A stretch of 64,000 bases of DNA from an uncultured Alistipes sp. (GTDB lineage Bacteria; Bacteroidota; Bacteroidia; Bacteroidales; Rikenellaceae). Of this stretch, positions 23,417 to 31,769 are shown piece by piece. The notes beneath the pieces are model-generated. The model was given only the letters and a program-made list of their open reading frames with translations. It was not told the origin of the DNA and searched no databases. The position numbers and the translations under genes are program-made. Numbering within the stretch: position 1 is the first letter of the stretch; the number at the start of each line of letters is the position of its first letter. Where the stretch lies: the NCBI GenBank assembly GCA_910577475.1, contig CAJTLJ010000006.1, forward strand, positions 62,001-126,000, read 5' to 3'.

Positions 23417-24271
23417 CTATTTGCTTTTTTTCGTCTTGTTTACGGGAGCCGGCGCTGCGGCGGGACGGCGCAGCGCGTAAACCGTGATGCCGATGCCCAG
23501 CAGGATGAACGGTACGCTGAGCAGCTGTCCCATCTTGAGGAACAGCCCCGTGTCGGCGCCTCCCTGCTCCAGTTTCACGTACTCGATGAAGAAGCGCGTG
23601 AGGAACACGCCGATCAGTCCGACGCCGAACAGCACGCCGGGCCGCCGCCGTCCGTAATCCTTGCCGTAGTAGAGCCAGCAGAGGATCAGGAAGGTAACCA
23701 GATAGCAGCCCGCTTCGTAGAGCTGGGTGGGGTGGCAGGCGGCCGGGGCGCATACCTGCTGCCACTCGCGCGAGCGCAGGAAGCGGAATCCCCACGGCAG
23801 CGAGGTCGGCCCGCCGAAGATTTCGGAGTTGAAGAGGTTGCCCAGCCGGACGAACATGCCGCCGATGCCTACCGGGATCATGATGCGGTCCAGCCCCCAG
23901 ATATAGGGAAGCCTGTTGCGGCGGGCGAAGAGCCACAGACCGATGAGCAGACCGATGGCGGCGCCGTGGCTGGCGAGTCCGCCGTCGCGGAAGCCCGTGA
24001 CGATCTCCCAGGGGCGGCTCAGGTAGTAGGCCGGGTCGTAGAAGAGGCAGTGCCCCAGCCGGGCGCCCAGGATGGTCGAGAGGGTGCCGTACCAGAACAC
24101 CGATTCCGACACGGAGTCCGGCAGCCCTTCGCGCTTGCAGAAGTTCTCGAAAAATTTGGCTCCGATGAGGATGGCGAGCACCCACATCAGTCCGTAGTAG
24201 CGGACTTCGATCGAACCGATCGAAAAAAGTACGGGATCGAACGTCCAGTCGATCTGCAACAGGTTTGTCAT
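23417..24271 (-). CDS. lgt: Prolipoprotein diacylglyceryl transferase
   Basis: 284 residues with about seven membrane helices. It attaches diacylglycerol to the lipobox Cys of prolipoproteins, the first step of lipoprotein maturation, relevant to the many lipoproteins of this window. Visible signatures are RYYGLMWVLAILIGAKFF, DGGLASHGAAIGLLIGL and the essential GGMFVRLGNLFNSEIFG. It follows the histidine kinase by 22 bases and precedes the HU/SPOR gene by one base. A short charged tail (VNKTKKSK) closes it. Confidence 0.97.
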   Translation of the reverse strand: MTNLLQIDWTFDPVLFSIGSIEVRYYGLMWVLAILIGAKFFENFCKREGLPDSVSESVFWYGTLSTILGARLGHCLFYDPAYYLSRPWEIVTGFRDGGLASHGAAIGLLIGLWLFARRNRLPYIWGLDRIMIPVGIGGMFVRLGNLFNSEIFGGPTSLPWGFRFLRSREWQQVCAPAACHPTQLYEAGCYLVTFLILCWLYYGKDYGRRRPGVLFGVGLIGVFLTRFFIEYVKLEQGGADTGLFLKMGQLLSVPFILLGIGITVYALRRPAAAPAPVNKTKKSK

Positions 24272-24293
24272 GCCTTGGTTCTTGTCAGGAGGT

Positions 24294-25343
24294 CTACTTG
24301 ACGTCCTCGAGTTTTACTTTTTTCAACGTAAAGGAGAAGGTCGAACCCACGCCCAGCTCGCTGCGGACGGAGATCCGTTCGCCATGCGCCTCGACGATGT
24401 GCTTCACGATCGCCAGACCCAGGCCCGTGCCGCCCTGCTCGCGCGAGCGTCCCTTGTCCGTGCGGTAGAACCGCTCGAATACGCGGGGAATGTCCTCCTT
24501 GCCGATGCCGACGCCGTTGTCCTCCACCTCGATCAGGATGCGGTCGAGCAGGTCGCGGAACGTCACCTTCGTCAGACCGCCCTCCTTGCCGTAGCGGATC
24601 GAGTTGATGAGCAGGTTCACCATCACCTGGCCGATGAAATGCTTGTCGGCCATCACCCAGAAGGGCGAGGGGATGTTCTCCGAGCCCTTCACGACGATCT
24701 TGATCGACTTCTTGTCGGCATCCATCTCGATCTGGTCGGCGATTTCGCGGGTGAGCGCCACGATGTCGAACTGCTCGCGCTTCATGCGGGTCATGTCGCT
24801 CTCGAGCTTCGAGATGGTGTCCAGATCGTTGACGATGTTGATGAGGCGGTCGATGCTCCGCTCGGTCCGCTCGAGGTACTTGCGGTTGATGAGCTCGTCC
24901 TCCAGTCCGCCGTCGAGCAGCGTGGAGATGTAGCCCTGGATGTTGAAGATCGGGGTCTTCAGCTCGTGGGCCACGTTGCCCAGATACTGCTTGCGGAACT
25001 GCTCGGTCTCCTTCAGGCGGGCGATCTCCTTGTCGTTCGTGTCGGCCCAGGCGGTGAGCTCCTCCGAGATGTGCTCCACGTGTTTCTCCTTCATCTCCGT
25101 GAAGATCTCTTTCGTGTGCACGTCGCGGGAGAGGACGATCGAGTAGATGGGCTTGAGTTTATAGGCTACATATTTGCTGATGACCAGCAACGAGAAAAGC
25201 GCCACCAGCACGCCGGTGCCCGCCGCGGCGCACAAAACGACCCACCAGGGCTCGGAAACGAGCACGAGGGCGAGCGCGACGGCTATGGTCGCGAGTCCCG
25301 CAATGCGCAGCGAGGCGCCCTCTTTGGTTTTTACAACAAACAT
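24294..25343 (-). CDS. Sensor histidine kinase, PhoR-like
   Basis: 349 residues. Two membrane helices (about 12-29 and 33-56) with almost no periplasmic loop are followed by a linker and a HisKA domain with His126 in NVAHELKTPIFN. The ATPase domain has the N box (MVNLLINSIRYG), G1 (VEDNGVGIG), F box (FERFYRT) and G2 (GGTGLGLAIVKHI). It resembles Bacteroidetes PhoR-type kinases that act with an OmpR-type regulator, but no response regulator is in the window. With so short an outer loop it probably senses the membrane or a partner protein. lgt follows by 22 bases. Confidence 0.93.
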   Translation of the reverse strand: MFVVKTKEGASLRIAGLATIAVALALVLVSEPWWVVLCAAAGTGVLVALFSLLVISKYVAYKLKPIYSIVLSRDVHTKEIFTEMKEKHVEHISEELTAWADTNDKEIARLKETEQFRKQYLGNVAHELKTPIFNIQGYISTLLDGGLEDELINRKYLERTERSIDRLINIVNDLDTISKLESDMTRMKREQFDIVALTREIADQIEMDADKKSIKIVVKGSENIPSPFWVMADKHFIGQVMVNLLINSIRYGKEGGLTKVTFRDLLDRILIEVEDNGVGIGKEDIPRVFERFYRTDKGRSREQGGTGLGLAIVKHIVEAHGERISVRSELGVGSTFSFTLKKVKLEDVK

Positions 25344-25384
25344 ATATCTGCCTTTTTATATATATAAGTGAATGCAACTTCGCG

Positions 25385-26014
25385 TCAGCTGTTCAGCACC
25401 ATCCGTCCGCAGATTCTCCAGGCCTGCAGAACCTCCTTGCGGGGCATCTCCCAGTCGTCGTAACGCTCCTGGTTGTAGCTCTCCAGCCGCCACTTGTCGT
25501 CGCCGGCCGAGCGCACGCGCCGCAAAGTTATGACATTTCCGGTCGAAATCACATACTCTTCGCCCGGAATTATCGTCGCGGGGTCTATTTGTTTCAGAAA
25601 TACGATTGAACCGGCCGGGATGCGGGGGGTCATGGCGTCGGAGGAGTAGAGCATCGCCATGTCGCAGTCCGCTACCGAGGGGAAGACGACCAGTTCGTCC
25701 GGGGTGAGCTTGAGGGTCTGCGTGGCGAACCGCTCGACGTCCAGACGGAAGAAAGGAATCTGCGCGCCCCGTAAATTTTCATTCGCGAACATATGGCCGT
25801 CTCCGGTCAGCAGCCAGGACTCGCTGATCTCCGGGAACCGGGTCACTACGCGATGGGCTACATCCTTGGAAATCCCGTTGTTACCACGGCGAATCTGGTA
25901 GAGGTTTTCGCCACGCGGCAGACCGATGTGGCGGGCGAAATAATTGATCGACATGTTGGCCCAGCTGATGACGGCTTCCAATCTTTGCCAATTATTTTGC
26001 TTGTCTTGTGTCAT
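25385..26014 (-). CDS. LexA/S24-like transcriptional regulator without the catalytic dyad
   Basis: 209 residues. Residues about 8-75 form a helix-turn-helix DNA-binding region (MSINYFARHIGLPRGENLYQIRRGNNGISKDVAHRVV). Residues 110-209 form an S24 peptidase-like domain. In active LexA/CI-type proteins the Ser lies in GDSM and the Lys in VKR. Here the same places read SSDAMTP and LRRV, so both residues are changed and self-cleavage is unlikely. It may sense a ligand or bind constitutively. It is upstream of the histidine kinase by 41 bases and diverges from tRNA-Arg. Confidence 0.85.
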   Translation of the reverse strand: MTQDKQNNWQRLEAVISWANMSINYFARHIGLPRGENLYQIRRGNNGISKDVAHRVVTRFPEISESWLLTGDGHMFANENLRGAQIPFFRLDVERFATQTLKLTPDELVVFPSVADCDMAMLYSSDAMTPRIPAGSIVFLKQIDPATIIPGEEYVISTGNVITLRRVRSAGDDKWRLESYNQERYDDWEMPRKEVLQAWRICGRMVLNS

Positions 26015-26030
26015 AATTAGAAATTTTTTG

Positions 26031-26038
26031 TATATTTG
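26031..26038 (+). promoter_or_regulatory. -7 box of tRNA-Arg
   Basis: TATATTTG matches TAnnTTTG and ends seven bases before the mature tRNA, so the primary transcript has almost no 5' leader. Confidence 0.55.
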
Positions 26039-26045
26039 CAGTCGC

Positions 26046-26117
26046 GGTCCCGTAGTTCAATGGATAGAATTTAAGATTCCGGTTCTTACGATAGAGGTTC
26101 GAATCCCCTCGGGATCA
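26046..26117 (+). tRNA. tRNA-Arg (anticodon CCG)
   Basis: 72 bases fold as a cloverleaf. The acceptor stem pairs GGTCCCG with CGGGATC (one G-T pair), the D stem is GTTC/GAAT, and the anticodon stem is TAAGA/TCTTA around the loop TTCCGGT, giving anticodon CCG, which reads CGG (Arg). The T loop is TTCGAAT on a stem AGAGG/CCCCT with one A-C mismatch. CCA is not encoded. A -7 box lies just upstream and a terminator just downstream. Confidence 0.9.
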
Positions 26118-26123
26118 CTTGAA

Positions 26124-26158
26124 GCAGAGTTCTTTAGCAAAAGAGAACTCTGCTTTTT
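26124..26158 (+). terminator. Terminator of tRNA-Arg
   Basis: GCAGAGTTCT and AGAACTCTGC form a ten-pair stem with a ten-base loop, followed by five T residues, six bases after the tRNA. The rest of the gap to 26350 holds no gene that can be supported. Confidence 0.85.
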
Positions 26159-26350
26159 CGTTCTCCAAAACGCCCGAAAATCCGTCGAACGCCCCGATTC
26201 TATCTTTCCATCCGTTTGCCTGCGGATTGCCGATAAAGCAAACAAATGTAGTTATTATTTTCTTTTATTGCAATAAATACGACTAAAATCGCGAAAAATT
26301 GTATAATTTTGATTCCGGCCGCTCTTTTTCCGTAGGAAAAGGTCCGTTTT

Positions 26351-26381
26351 TTTGTCGTTTGGATTTTGTTTCCTACTTTTG
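26351..26381 (+). promoter_or_regulatory. ruvB promoter with both Bacteroidetes elements
   Basis: TTTG at 26351-26354 is followed, 19 bases later, by TACTTTTG at 26374-26381, an exact fit to TTTG-N19-TAnnTTTG. It sits 19 bases before the ATG at 26401 and rules out a longer upstream start. Confidence 0.75.
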
Positions 26382-26400
26382 TAAAAAGCTTTTTTCCTTC

Positions 26401-27414
26401 ATGGGTGTAGACCGAAACTTACGCAATGTCGAGAGCGATCTCGAATTCGAAAATAAGATCCGACCGCAGGAGCTGCAGAACTTCGCCGGGCAGGAGAAGA
26501 TCGTCGAAAACCTGCGCATCTTCATCAAGGCGGCCCTCATGCGGGGCGACTCGCTGGACCATGTGCTGCTGCACGGCCCTCCGGGACTGGGCAAGACCAC
26601 GCTGGCGAACATCATCGCCAACGAGATGGGTTCGCAGCTCAAGACTACATCGGGCCCCGTGCTCGACAAGCCGGGCGACCTGGCCGGCCTGCTCACCAAC
26701 CTCAATCCCGGCGACGTGCTCTTCATCGACGAGATTCATCGCCTGAGTCCCGTCGTCGAGGAGTATCTCTACTCGGCGATGGAGGATTACAAAATCGACA
26801 TCGTGCTCGACAAGGGTCCGTCGGCCCGGTCGATCCAGATCGAGCTGGCCCCCTTCACGCTCATCGGCGCCACCACGCGCAGCGGTCTGCTGACCTCGCC
26901 CCTGCGGGCCCGCTTCGGCATTCAGTGTCATCTGGAGTATTACGACGGCACGGTGCTCTCGGGTATCGTGCGGCGGTCGGCCCGGATTCTGGACGTGCCC
27001 ATCGAGGAGGATGCCGCGCTGGAGATCGCCCTTCGCTCGCGCGGCACTCCCCGTATCGCCAACGCTCTGCTGCGGCGGGTGCGCGACTTCGCCATGGTGA
27101 AGGGCGAGGGACGGGTCGATCTGGAGATCACCCGTTTCGCGCTGAAGGCGCTGAACATCGACTCGCGCGGACTGGACCGCATGGACAACAAGATTCTGGG
27201 GGCCATCATCGAGAAGTTCAACGGCGGCCCCGTGGGGCTCAACACCGTCGCCACGGCGGTGAGCGAGGAGCCCGGCACCATCGAGGAGGTCTACGAGCCG
27301 TTCCTGATCAAGGAGGGCTTCCTGAAGCGGACCCCGCGCGGTCGCGAGGCCACCGAGCTGGCCTATGAACATTTGGGTTTCACACGTCCTTCGCAGCAGG
27401 GCGGACTGTTTTAA
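26401..27414 (+). CDS. ruvB: Holliday junction DNA helicase RuvB
   Basis: 337 residues. It drives branch migration with RuvA. The AAA+ motor has Walker A GPPGLGKTT, Walker B LFIDEIHRL, sensor 1 GATTRSG and the arginine finger region PLRARFG. The C-terminal winged helix includes RGLDRMDNKILGAI and GREATELAYEHLG. Start MGVDRNLRNVESDLEFE at 26401 is chosen because the open frame further upstream would run across its promoter. The nitroreductase gene starts four bases after its stop, so they are probably co-transcribed. Confidence 0.97.
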   Translation: MGVDRNLRNVESDLEFENKIRPQELQNFAGQEKIVENLRIFIKAALMRGDSLDHVLLHGPPGLGKTTLANIIANEMGSQLKTTSGPVLDKPGDLAGLLTNLNPGDVLFIDEIHRLSPVVEEYLYSAMEDYKIDIVLDKGPSARSIQIELAPFTLIGATTRSGLLTSPLRARFGIQCHLEYYDGTVLSGIVRRSARILDVPIEEDAALEIALRSRGTPRIANALLRRVRDFAMVKGEGRVDLEITRFALKALNIDSRGLDRMDNKILGAIIEKFNGGPVGLNTVATAVSEEPGTIEEVYEPFLIKEGFLKRTPRGREATELAYEHLGFTRPSQQGGLF

Positions 27415-27418
27415 GCGG

Positions 27419-28270
27419 ATGGAAAGGATACCGAATATTGGAATCGCGGCCGACCGGTGCGTCGGCTGCGGTCGTTGCGTGAGGGTGTGCCCCTCGATGG
27501 TTTTCGAAATGTCGGGAGCGGATAGTTGTCCCGTCGTCGCGGCGCCGGAGAACTGCATCGGTTGCAGTCACTGCGTGGCTGCCTGCCCGGTGCGGGCGGT
27601 CGTGCACGACCGCTTTCCGCCGGAGCGGATCCGTCCCGTCGACCGGTCGCTGCTCCCTTCGCCCGAGCAGCTGCAGCTGCTGATGCGGGCCCGGAGGTCG
27701 AACCGCGACCTGACGAAGCGCCCTGTTCCTCAGGAGCATATCGACCGGATTCTCGATGCGGCCCGCTATGCCCCTACGGCCAGCAACTTGCAGCAGGTGG
27801 GCTTCACCGTGGTGGCCGATCCCGAGCGGCTGAATCTCGTGGTCGAATACACGCTCGACTTCTGCCGCCGCATGTTGCGCCTGCTGGAGATGCCGCTGCT
27901 GGGGCCCGTTGTCCGCCGGTTCGTGAAGGGCGCCGACCGTTACCGGCTGACGTTTCATCGTCTGATCGACGAGTATGAGCAGCATGGCCGCGACCGGGTG
28001 CTGCGGGGTGCGACCGCATTGATTCTTTTTCACACGTCGGTCGGAAACCGGTTCGGCGCAATCGACTGCCAACTGGCCTATCAGAACGGTTCGCTGATGG
28101 CCGAGGCATTGGGTGTCAGTCAGATATATGCCGGATTCGTCTACACGGCCATTCACGCCGACCGAAAGAACCGGCTGGCTCGGGAGCTCGGGATCGAAGG
28201 GACGATCCACGCCGGGATGGCGCTCGGCATGCCCGCCTGTCTTTTCCCCAACTACGTCGAGAAGGGGTGA
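27419..28270 (+). CDS. Ferredoxin-nitroreductase fusion protein
   Basis: 283 residues. The N-terminal 65 residues carry two 4Fe-4S motifs, CVGCGRCVRVCP and CIGCSHCVAACP. Residues 85-283 form a nitroreductase domain (MRARRSNRDLTKRPVPQEHIDRILDAARYAPTASN cut at its usual FMN-binding start, and LGIEGTIHAGMALG at the end). Such fusions pass electrons from ferredoxin to FMN and on to an unknown acceptor. The start at 27419 follows the ruvB stop by four bases. An open frame runs further back inside ruvB and is ignored. A bidirectional terminator follows. Confidence 0.93.
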   Translation: MERIPNIGIAADRCVGCGRCVRVCPSMVFEMSGADSCPVVAAPENCIGCSHCVAACPVRAVVHDRFPPERIRPVDRSLLPSPEQLQLLMRARRSNRDLTKRPVPQEHIDRILDAARYAPTASNLQQVGFTVVADPERLNLVVEYTLDFCRRMLRLLEMPLLGPVVRRFVKGADRYRLTFHRLIDEYEQHGRDRVLRGATALILFHTSVGNRFGAIDCQLAYQNGSLMAEALGVSQIYAGFVYTAIHADRKNRLARELGIEGTIHAGMALGMPACLFPNYVEKG

Positions 28271-28292
28271 ACGGACAAGGGGTGCCGGTGAT

Positions 28293-28332
28293 GCGAAAAG
28301 AGCAATCCGAAGCACGGATTGCTCTTTTTCGC
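28293..28332. terminator. Bidirectional terminator between convergent nitroreductase and rpiB
   Basis: GAGCAATCCG and CGGATTGCTC form a stem that is extended by an A-run on the left and a T-run on the right, so it serves transcripts from both sides. Confidence 0.85.
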
Positions 28333-28343
28333 AGGACTCTGTC

Positions 28344-28775
28344 TCAGAGGCTGATCTTTTTCACGCGGGCCTCATGTCGGCCGCCGTCGAAGGGGGTTTC
28401 GAGGAAGAGGCCGAGCCACTCCATCGCCTCGTCGTTCGTGATGAAGCGGGCGGGCAGGACCAGTACGTTCGCATCGTTGTGGCGGCGGATCAGCTCCGCG
28501 ACCTCTCGGCACCAGACCAGACCGGCCCGAACGCCCTGATGCTTGTTGAGTGTGATGGCCATCCCTTCGCCCGAACCGCAGATGCCGACGCCGCAGGCCA
28601 CTTCGCCCGACTCGACCGCTGCGCCCAGCGCATGGGCGTAGTCGGGGTAGTCGACGCTTTCGGGCGAGTAGGTGCCGAAGTCCAGCACCTCCCAGCCGCG
28701 TGCCGTCAGAAAGCCGGCCAGCAGCTCCTTCAATTCGTAACCTGCATGGTCGCAGGCGATACCGATCTTTTTCAT
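28344..28775 (-). CDS. rpiB: Ribose-5-phosphate isomerase B
   Basis: 143 residues, full length. It interconverts ribose 5-phosphate and ribulose 5-phosphate in the pentose phosphate pathway. Family signs are IACDHAGYELK at the N-terminus, VDYPDYAHAL, and GVGICGSGEGMAITLNK with the catalytic Cys66. HNDANVLVLPARF follows. It stands alone on the minus strand between a bidirectional terminator and the upstream gap. A -7 box lies 40 bases before its start. Confidence 0.96.
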   Translation of the reverse strand: MKKIGIACDHAGYELKELLAGFLTARGWEVLDFGTYSPESVDYPDYAHALGAAVESGEVACGVGICGSGEGMAITLNKHQGVRAGLVWCREVAELIRRHNDANVLVLPARFITNDEAMEWLGLFLETPFDGGRHEARVKKISL

Positions 28776-28815
28776 TCCAGATATGTATTTTAAATGGTAC
28801 GATTCAATCTCCCGA

Positions 28816-28823
28816 CAAAGATA
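28816..28823 (-). promoter_or_regulatory. -7 box of rpiB
   Basis: On the minus strand the bases are TATCTTTG, 40 bases before the rpiB start codon. No clear -33 box is seen. Confidence 0.45.
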
Positions 28824-28998
28824 GGAAATTTAACGGTGTTCCGTACACGATTCGTGCAAATTTCGGCCCGAATGCGACCTCCGGCTGCGGGACGGTCGGC
28901 GTTTCGCGAAACGGAAGCGCCGGTCGGTCGAAAAAAATGGGGTCGGGTGGTCGAACATAAAAATAAATTTCGTATATTGTGACGCGAAAAAAGGAAAA

Positions 28999-29058
28999 AT
29001 GAACCCGGAAACTTCAGGAAACATTCATATCAATCACTTCTCAAAATCATTCACATGA
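28999..29058 (+). CDS. Possible 19-residue leader peptide overlapping the lipoprotein start
   Basis: ATG at 28999, preceded by AAAAAAGGAAAA, opens MNPETSGNIHINHFSKSFT and stops with TGA inside the ATGA of the lipoprotein start at 29055. The exact overlap would allow translational coupling. A frame this short can arise by chance, so it is only a candidate. Confidence 0.3.
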   Translation: MNPETSGNIHINHFSKSFT

Positions 29059-31688
29059 AAAAAATCATTCATTTTCTGCTGTCGCTGACCCTTCTGGTCG
29101 GGACAGGGTATGGCCTGGCGGGCTGTTCGAGCAATGAAGAGCCGACTCCCGAACCCGTGCCGAACGAAAAGACCAAGGTCGAGCTGGCGGCGGGCGACGT
29201 GACGCCGGGCAATGCGACGGTCATCCTCAACGCGAAGGGAATCCGCTCCTACGCTTTCGTGACCTACACGAAGGCCGACGCCCCCGCTTCGATCCCTTCC
29301 GCCGCCGTTATCAATGCGACGGGTGCGACGGGCGACTGTGCCGAGGGTCTGAATACGATCCGTATTTACGACGCCAACGCTCCCGAAACCGAGTATGTCG
29401 TCTACTTCGCGCTGACGACCGAGGACGGCGACTTCTACAAGGAGGTACTGAAGGTCGAGTTCAAGACCTCTGCCATCGGTGAAACCGTGGCCCTCGTGCA
29501 GTCCAAGCCCGACGGTCTGGTCGTAAACATCAACGTGCCCGAGAGTGTGAAGGAGGCCGGCCATGTGCTGCGCTATACGTTCGCGGACTGGTTCACCTTC
29601 CATACCCGGGGAATGGGACTCGATTCCGACGCGCTGATCTATAACACCGGAAAATTCCTGAGCGAGTCGGCTACCCTTACGCTTGACAATGAGCATGCCT
29701 ACGACTGGGACGACCTGGATCCGAACGGTGATCCTATCTCGCTCTATAACCTGATGTGTCCCGGCGAGCCGATCCTCTTCGTGGTCGGAGAATTCGGACT
29801 GGGTAATACGCCTATGGGTTGGACCGAGGGCTATTACGATCCTTGCTTCGATCTGGAGAAGTACCTGAATGATATGGGTGGCGGAGCATTCATGGCTGCC
29901 GAGCATCGTCCGTCGCCGCTGGCGCTTGATCCGAATTCGGACGAGGACAAGTATTGGACGGGCTACCACTCGCGCCATGTCTTCTATACGTCCATGCCCG
30001 AAAAGATGGAGCAGAAGGTCAGCGTCTCGGTGACGAACCTCTCCACGACCGGATTCACCATCAACTTCATCCCCGACGACGGCATCAAATATTACTGTAT
30101 CTATGTGGCCGACGAGCAACTTTATAAGGATTATACGCAGGCAATCGGCGGCGAGGAGCTCTGGCAGTGGTTCGTGACCTCCAACGCCGGTATGTGGGAA
30201 GGCTGTATGACAGTCATGCCCGAGAACGGCGAGGAGTTCGCCGGTCCCCGGGTGTTCCCCTGCACCGAGTTCGTGCTCGGCTATCCTCAGGCCGGAAGCA
30301 CCTATCACGTGATCGTGACCGCCATCGGAAGCGAGGATGCCATGAAGCAGAGCTTCACGCACGAGATCTTCCAGGTCCCCAACTATACCATGTCCGCTCC
30401 GCAGGTAGTCGTGACGCCGCTGCCCGAGAAGTCGACCGATTCGTTCATCTACTTCAACGTCAAGAATGCCAATCCGAGCGTCCCCATCGTCGTAGCCAAG
30501 TCGCTTTGCAACTACGACCGCGAATGGGATCTGGCCGGTGCCGACTACGCATCGATGCTGGCCTCCTACGGCGTGCCTCTCTCGGTCGAAGATATCGCGA
30601 AAATCAACTCCGAGGAGGGCCTGGAGTTCGAGTATCCTACGCGTCCCAACGCCACCTCGCGCATGGCCATGTACGTAGAGAACCTGGAGGGCCTTGCCAA
30701 CGACCTCTCGTCCGGCACGACCGCCGTGGCCGAGGTGCGTTCGAAACCCCGTGCCGACGCTCCGCGCGTAGAGTCGCCTCTCTTCGACGATCTTTGCGGC
30801 GAATGGACGGCAACCGCTTCCGTATCGGTATGGAATTACAGCGACGGCGGATATACGCCGAAGGCCGAGCCCGTATCGACGCCGGTAACCATTGCCGGCG
30901 GCATTGAGATCGCAGAGACGGTTCCGTCGGATCTCGCAGACCTCTATCCGCTCTGGACCCCCGAGAAGCTGGCCGCCATGTACGAGGAGTACAAGGAGGA
31001 GGGCGCCCTGTTCAACCGTTCTGTGCGCGGACAGAACCGTCTGCTTTGTCTGGGCTTCAACTTCGAGCAGGACAAGACCTTCGCACAGCGCCTGGCTTTG
31101 CAGACCCCCTATGATCTGCTGATCCATCCGAGCTACAGCACCCCGACCGTGGCGAACATCTTCTACGACTTCGGTCCCAAGTGGTACCTGCAGATCGCCG
31201 AGGGCGACAAAGTAACCGCGCCGATCAACAGCGAGGAGTTCAGCCCGCTTTCGAACTGGGCCGACCGCAGCCTCTACACGATGGTGGCACATACCGGTAC
31301 CGAGATGCTGGGTGTGAATCCGGAGGCTACGGGCAACGACCGTACGCTCCACTTCCCCGTCGAGGTTTCGGCCGACAAGAACCGGATTACGATCAACCCC
31401 TACGTTTACGAGGGTAAGACCTATTATCCCAGCCTGGCTTACAGCCGTCAGGGCGCCTACAGCCAGACCGGTACGCTCATCACCTCGCCGATCGTGCTGA
31501 CCCGCGGCGGCAGCGGTGCAGTGTCGGCCGTTCGTCCGTCGATCTTCAAGCCGGCCGGTTCGGGCAGCCCCCGCAACCGCATCCGCATGGGCCGCACCTC
31601 GTTCGAGGGCAAGACCGTCACTCCGCTCAAGGCTTCGCCCTATCTGGAGGAGGCTCGCGCCCGTATGGACCGTCGCATGGGCCGCTAA
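29055..31688 (+). CDS. Large unrecognised surface lipoprotein, first gene of the envelope redox locus
   Basis: 877 residues. A signal peptide ends in the lipobox YGLAGC with Cys24, followed by SSNEEPTPEPVPNEK, an acidic spacer of the kind that precedes exported surface lipoproteins in Bacteroidetes. The body has at least two segments that look like fibronectin III or Ig-like strands (KVELAAGDVTPGNATVILNA; KVSVSVTNLSTTGFTINFIPDDG). The C-terminus is strikingly basic (PRNRIRMGRTSF, EEARARMDRRMGR). I do not recognise the family. A terminator-like hairpin separates it from the TlpA-like gene 81 bases on, so the four genes may share one transcript with read-through. A function in envelope thiol chemistry is inferred only from its neighbours. 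Confidence 0.85.
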   Translation: MKKIIHFLLSLTLLVGTGYGLAGCSSNEEPTPEPVPNEKTKVELAAGDVTPGNATVILNAKGIRSYAFVTYTKADAPASIPSAAVINATGATGDCAEGLNTIRIYDANAPETEYVVYFALTTEDGDFYKEVLKVEFKTSAIGETVALVQSKPDGLVVNINVPESVKEAGHVLRYTFADWFTFHTRGMGLDSDALIYNTGKFLSESATLTLDNEHAYDWDDLDPNGDPISLYNLMCPGEPILFVVGEFGLGNTPMGWTEGYYDPCFDLEKYLNDMGGGAFMAAEHRPSPLALDPNSDEDKYWTGYHSRHVFYTSMPEKMEQKVSVSVTNLSTTGFTINFIPDDGIKYYCIYVADEQLYKDYTQAIGGEELWQWFVTSNAGMWEGCMTVMPENGEEFAGPRVFPCTEFVLGYPQAGSTYHVIVTAIGSEDAMKQSFTHEIFQVPNYTMSAPQVVVTPLPEKSTDSFIYFNVKNANPSVPIVVAKSLCNYDREWDLAGADYASMLASYGVPLSVEDIAKINSEEGLEFEYPTRPNATSRMAMYVENLEGLANDLSSGTTAVAEVRSKPRADAPRVESPLFDDLCGEWTATASVSVWNYSDGGYTPKAEPVSTPVTIAGGIEIAETVPSDLADLYPLWTPEKLAAMYEEYKEEGALFNRSVRGQNRLLCLGFNFEQDKTFAQRLALQTPYDLLIHPSYSTPTVANIFYDFGPKWYLQIAEGDKVTAPINSEEFSPLSNWADRSLYTMVAHTGTEMLGVNPEATGNDRTLHFPVEVSADKNRITINPYVYEGKTYYPSLAYSRQGAYSQTGTLITSPIVLTRGGSGAVSAVRPSIFKPAGSGSPRNRIRMGRTSFEGKTVTPLKASPYLEEARARMDRRMGR

Positions 31689-31699
31689 CAAAACGTTTT

Positions 31700-31746
31700 C
31701 GAAGAGAATATCCCGGAGTTCCCGGGATATTCCCTTCGATTTTTAT
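31700..31746 (+). terminator. Hairpin with T-run between the lipoprotein and TlpA-like genes
   Basis: GAATATCCCGG and CCGGGATATTC form the core stem, extended by CGAAG and CTTCG, followed by ATTTTTATTT. It could end most transcripts here or lower expression of the next three genes. Confidence 0.7.
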
Positions 31747-31769
31747 TTACACCCCTAATCATCGTAATT

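Noticed and set aside
25944..26276. A 110-residue plus-strand frame
   Set aside because: It runs through the tRNA-Arg gene and its terminator, and has no recognisable start signal or family.
26046..26400. An integration site at the 3' end of tRNA-Arg
   Set aside because: No second copy of the tRNA end and no integrase is seen, and the next genes (ruvB, nitroreductase, rpiB) are housekeeping in type.
26299..26400. A longer N-terminus of RuvB
   Set aside because: It would begin upstream of the well-matched promoter at 26351-26381 and adds residues that RuvB proteins do not have.
27365..27418. A longer N-terminus of the nitroreductase fusion
   Set aside because: The extension lies inside ruvB and would add 18 residues without family similarity. 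The ATG at 27419 follows the ruvB stop directly.
29034..31691. Long minus-strand frame of 885 residues
   Set aside because: It is antisense to the 877-residue lipoprotein, which has a signal peptide and lipobox, while this frame has neither.
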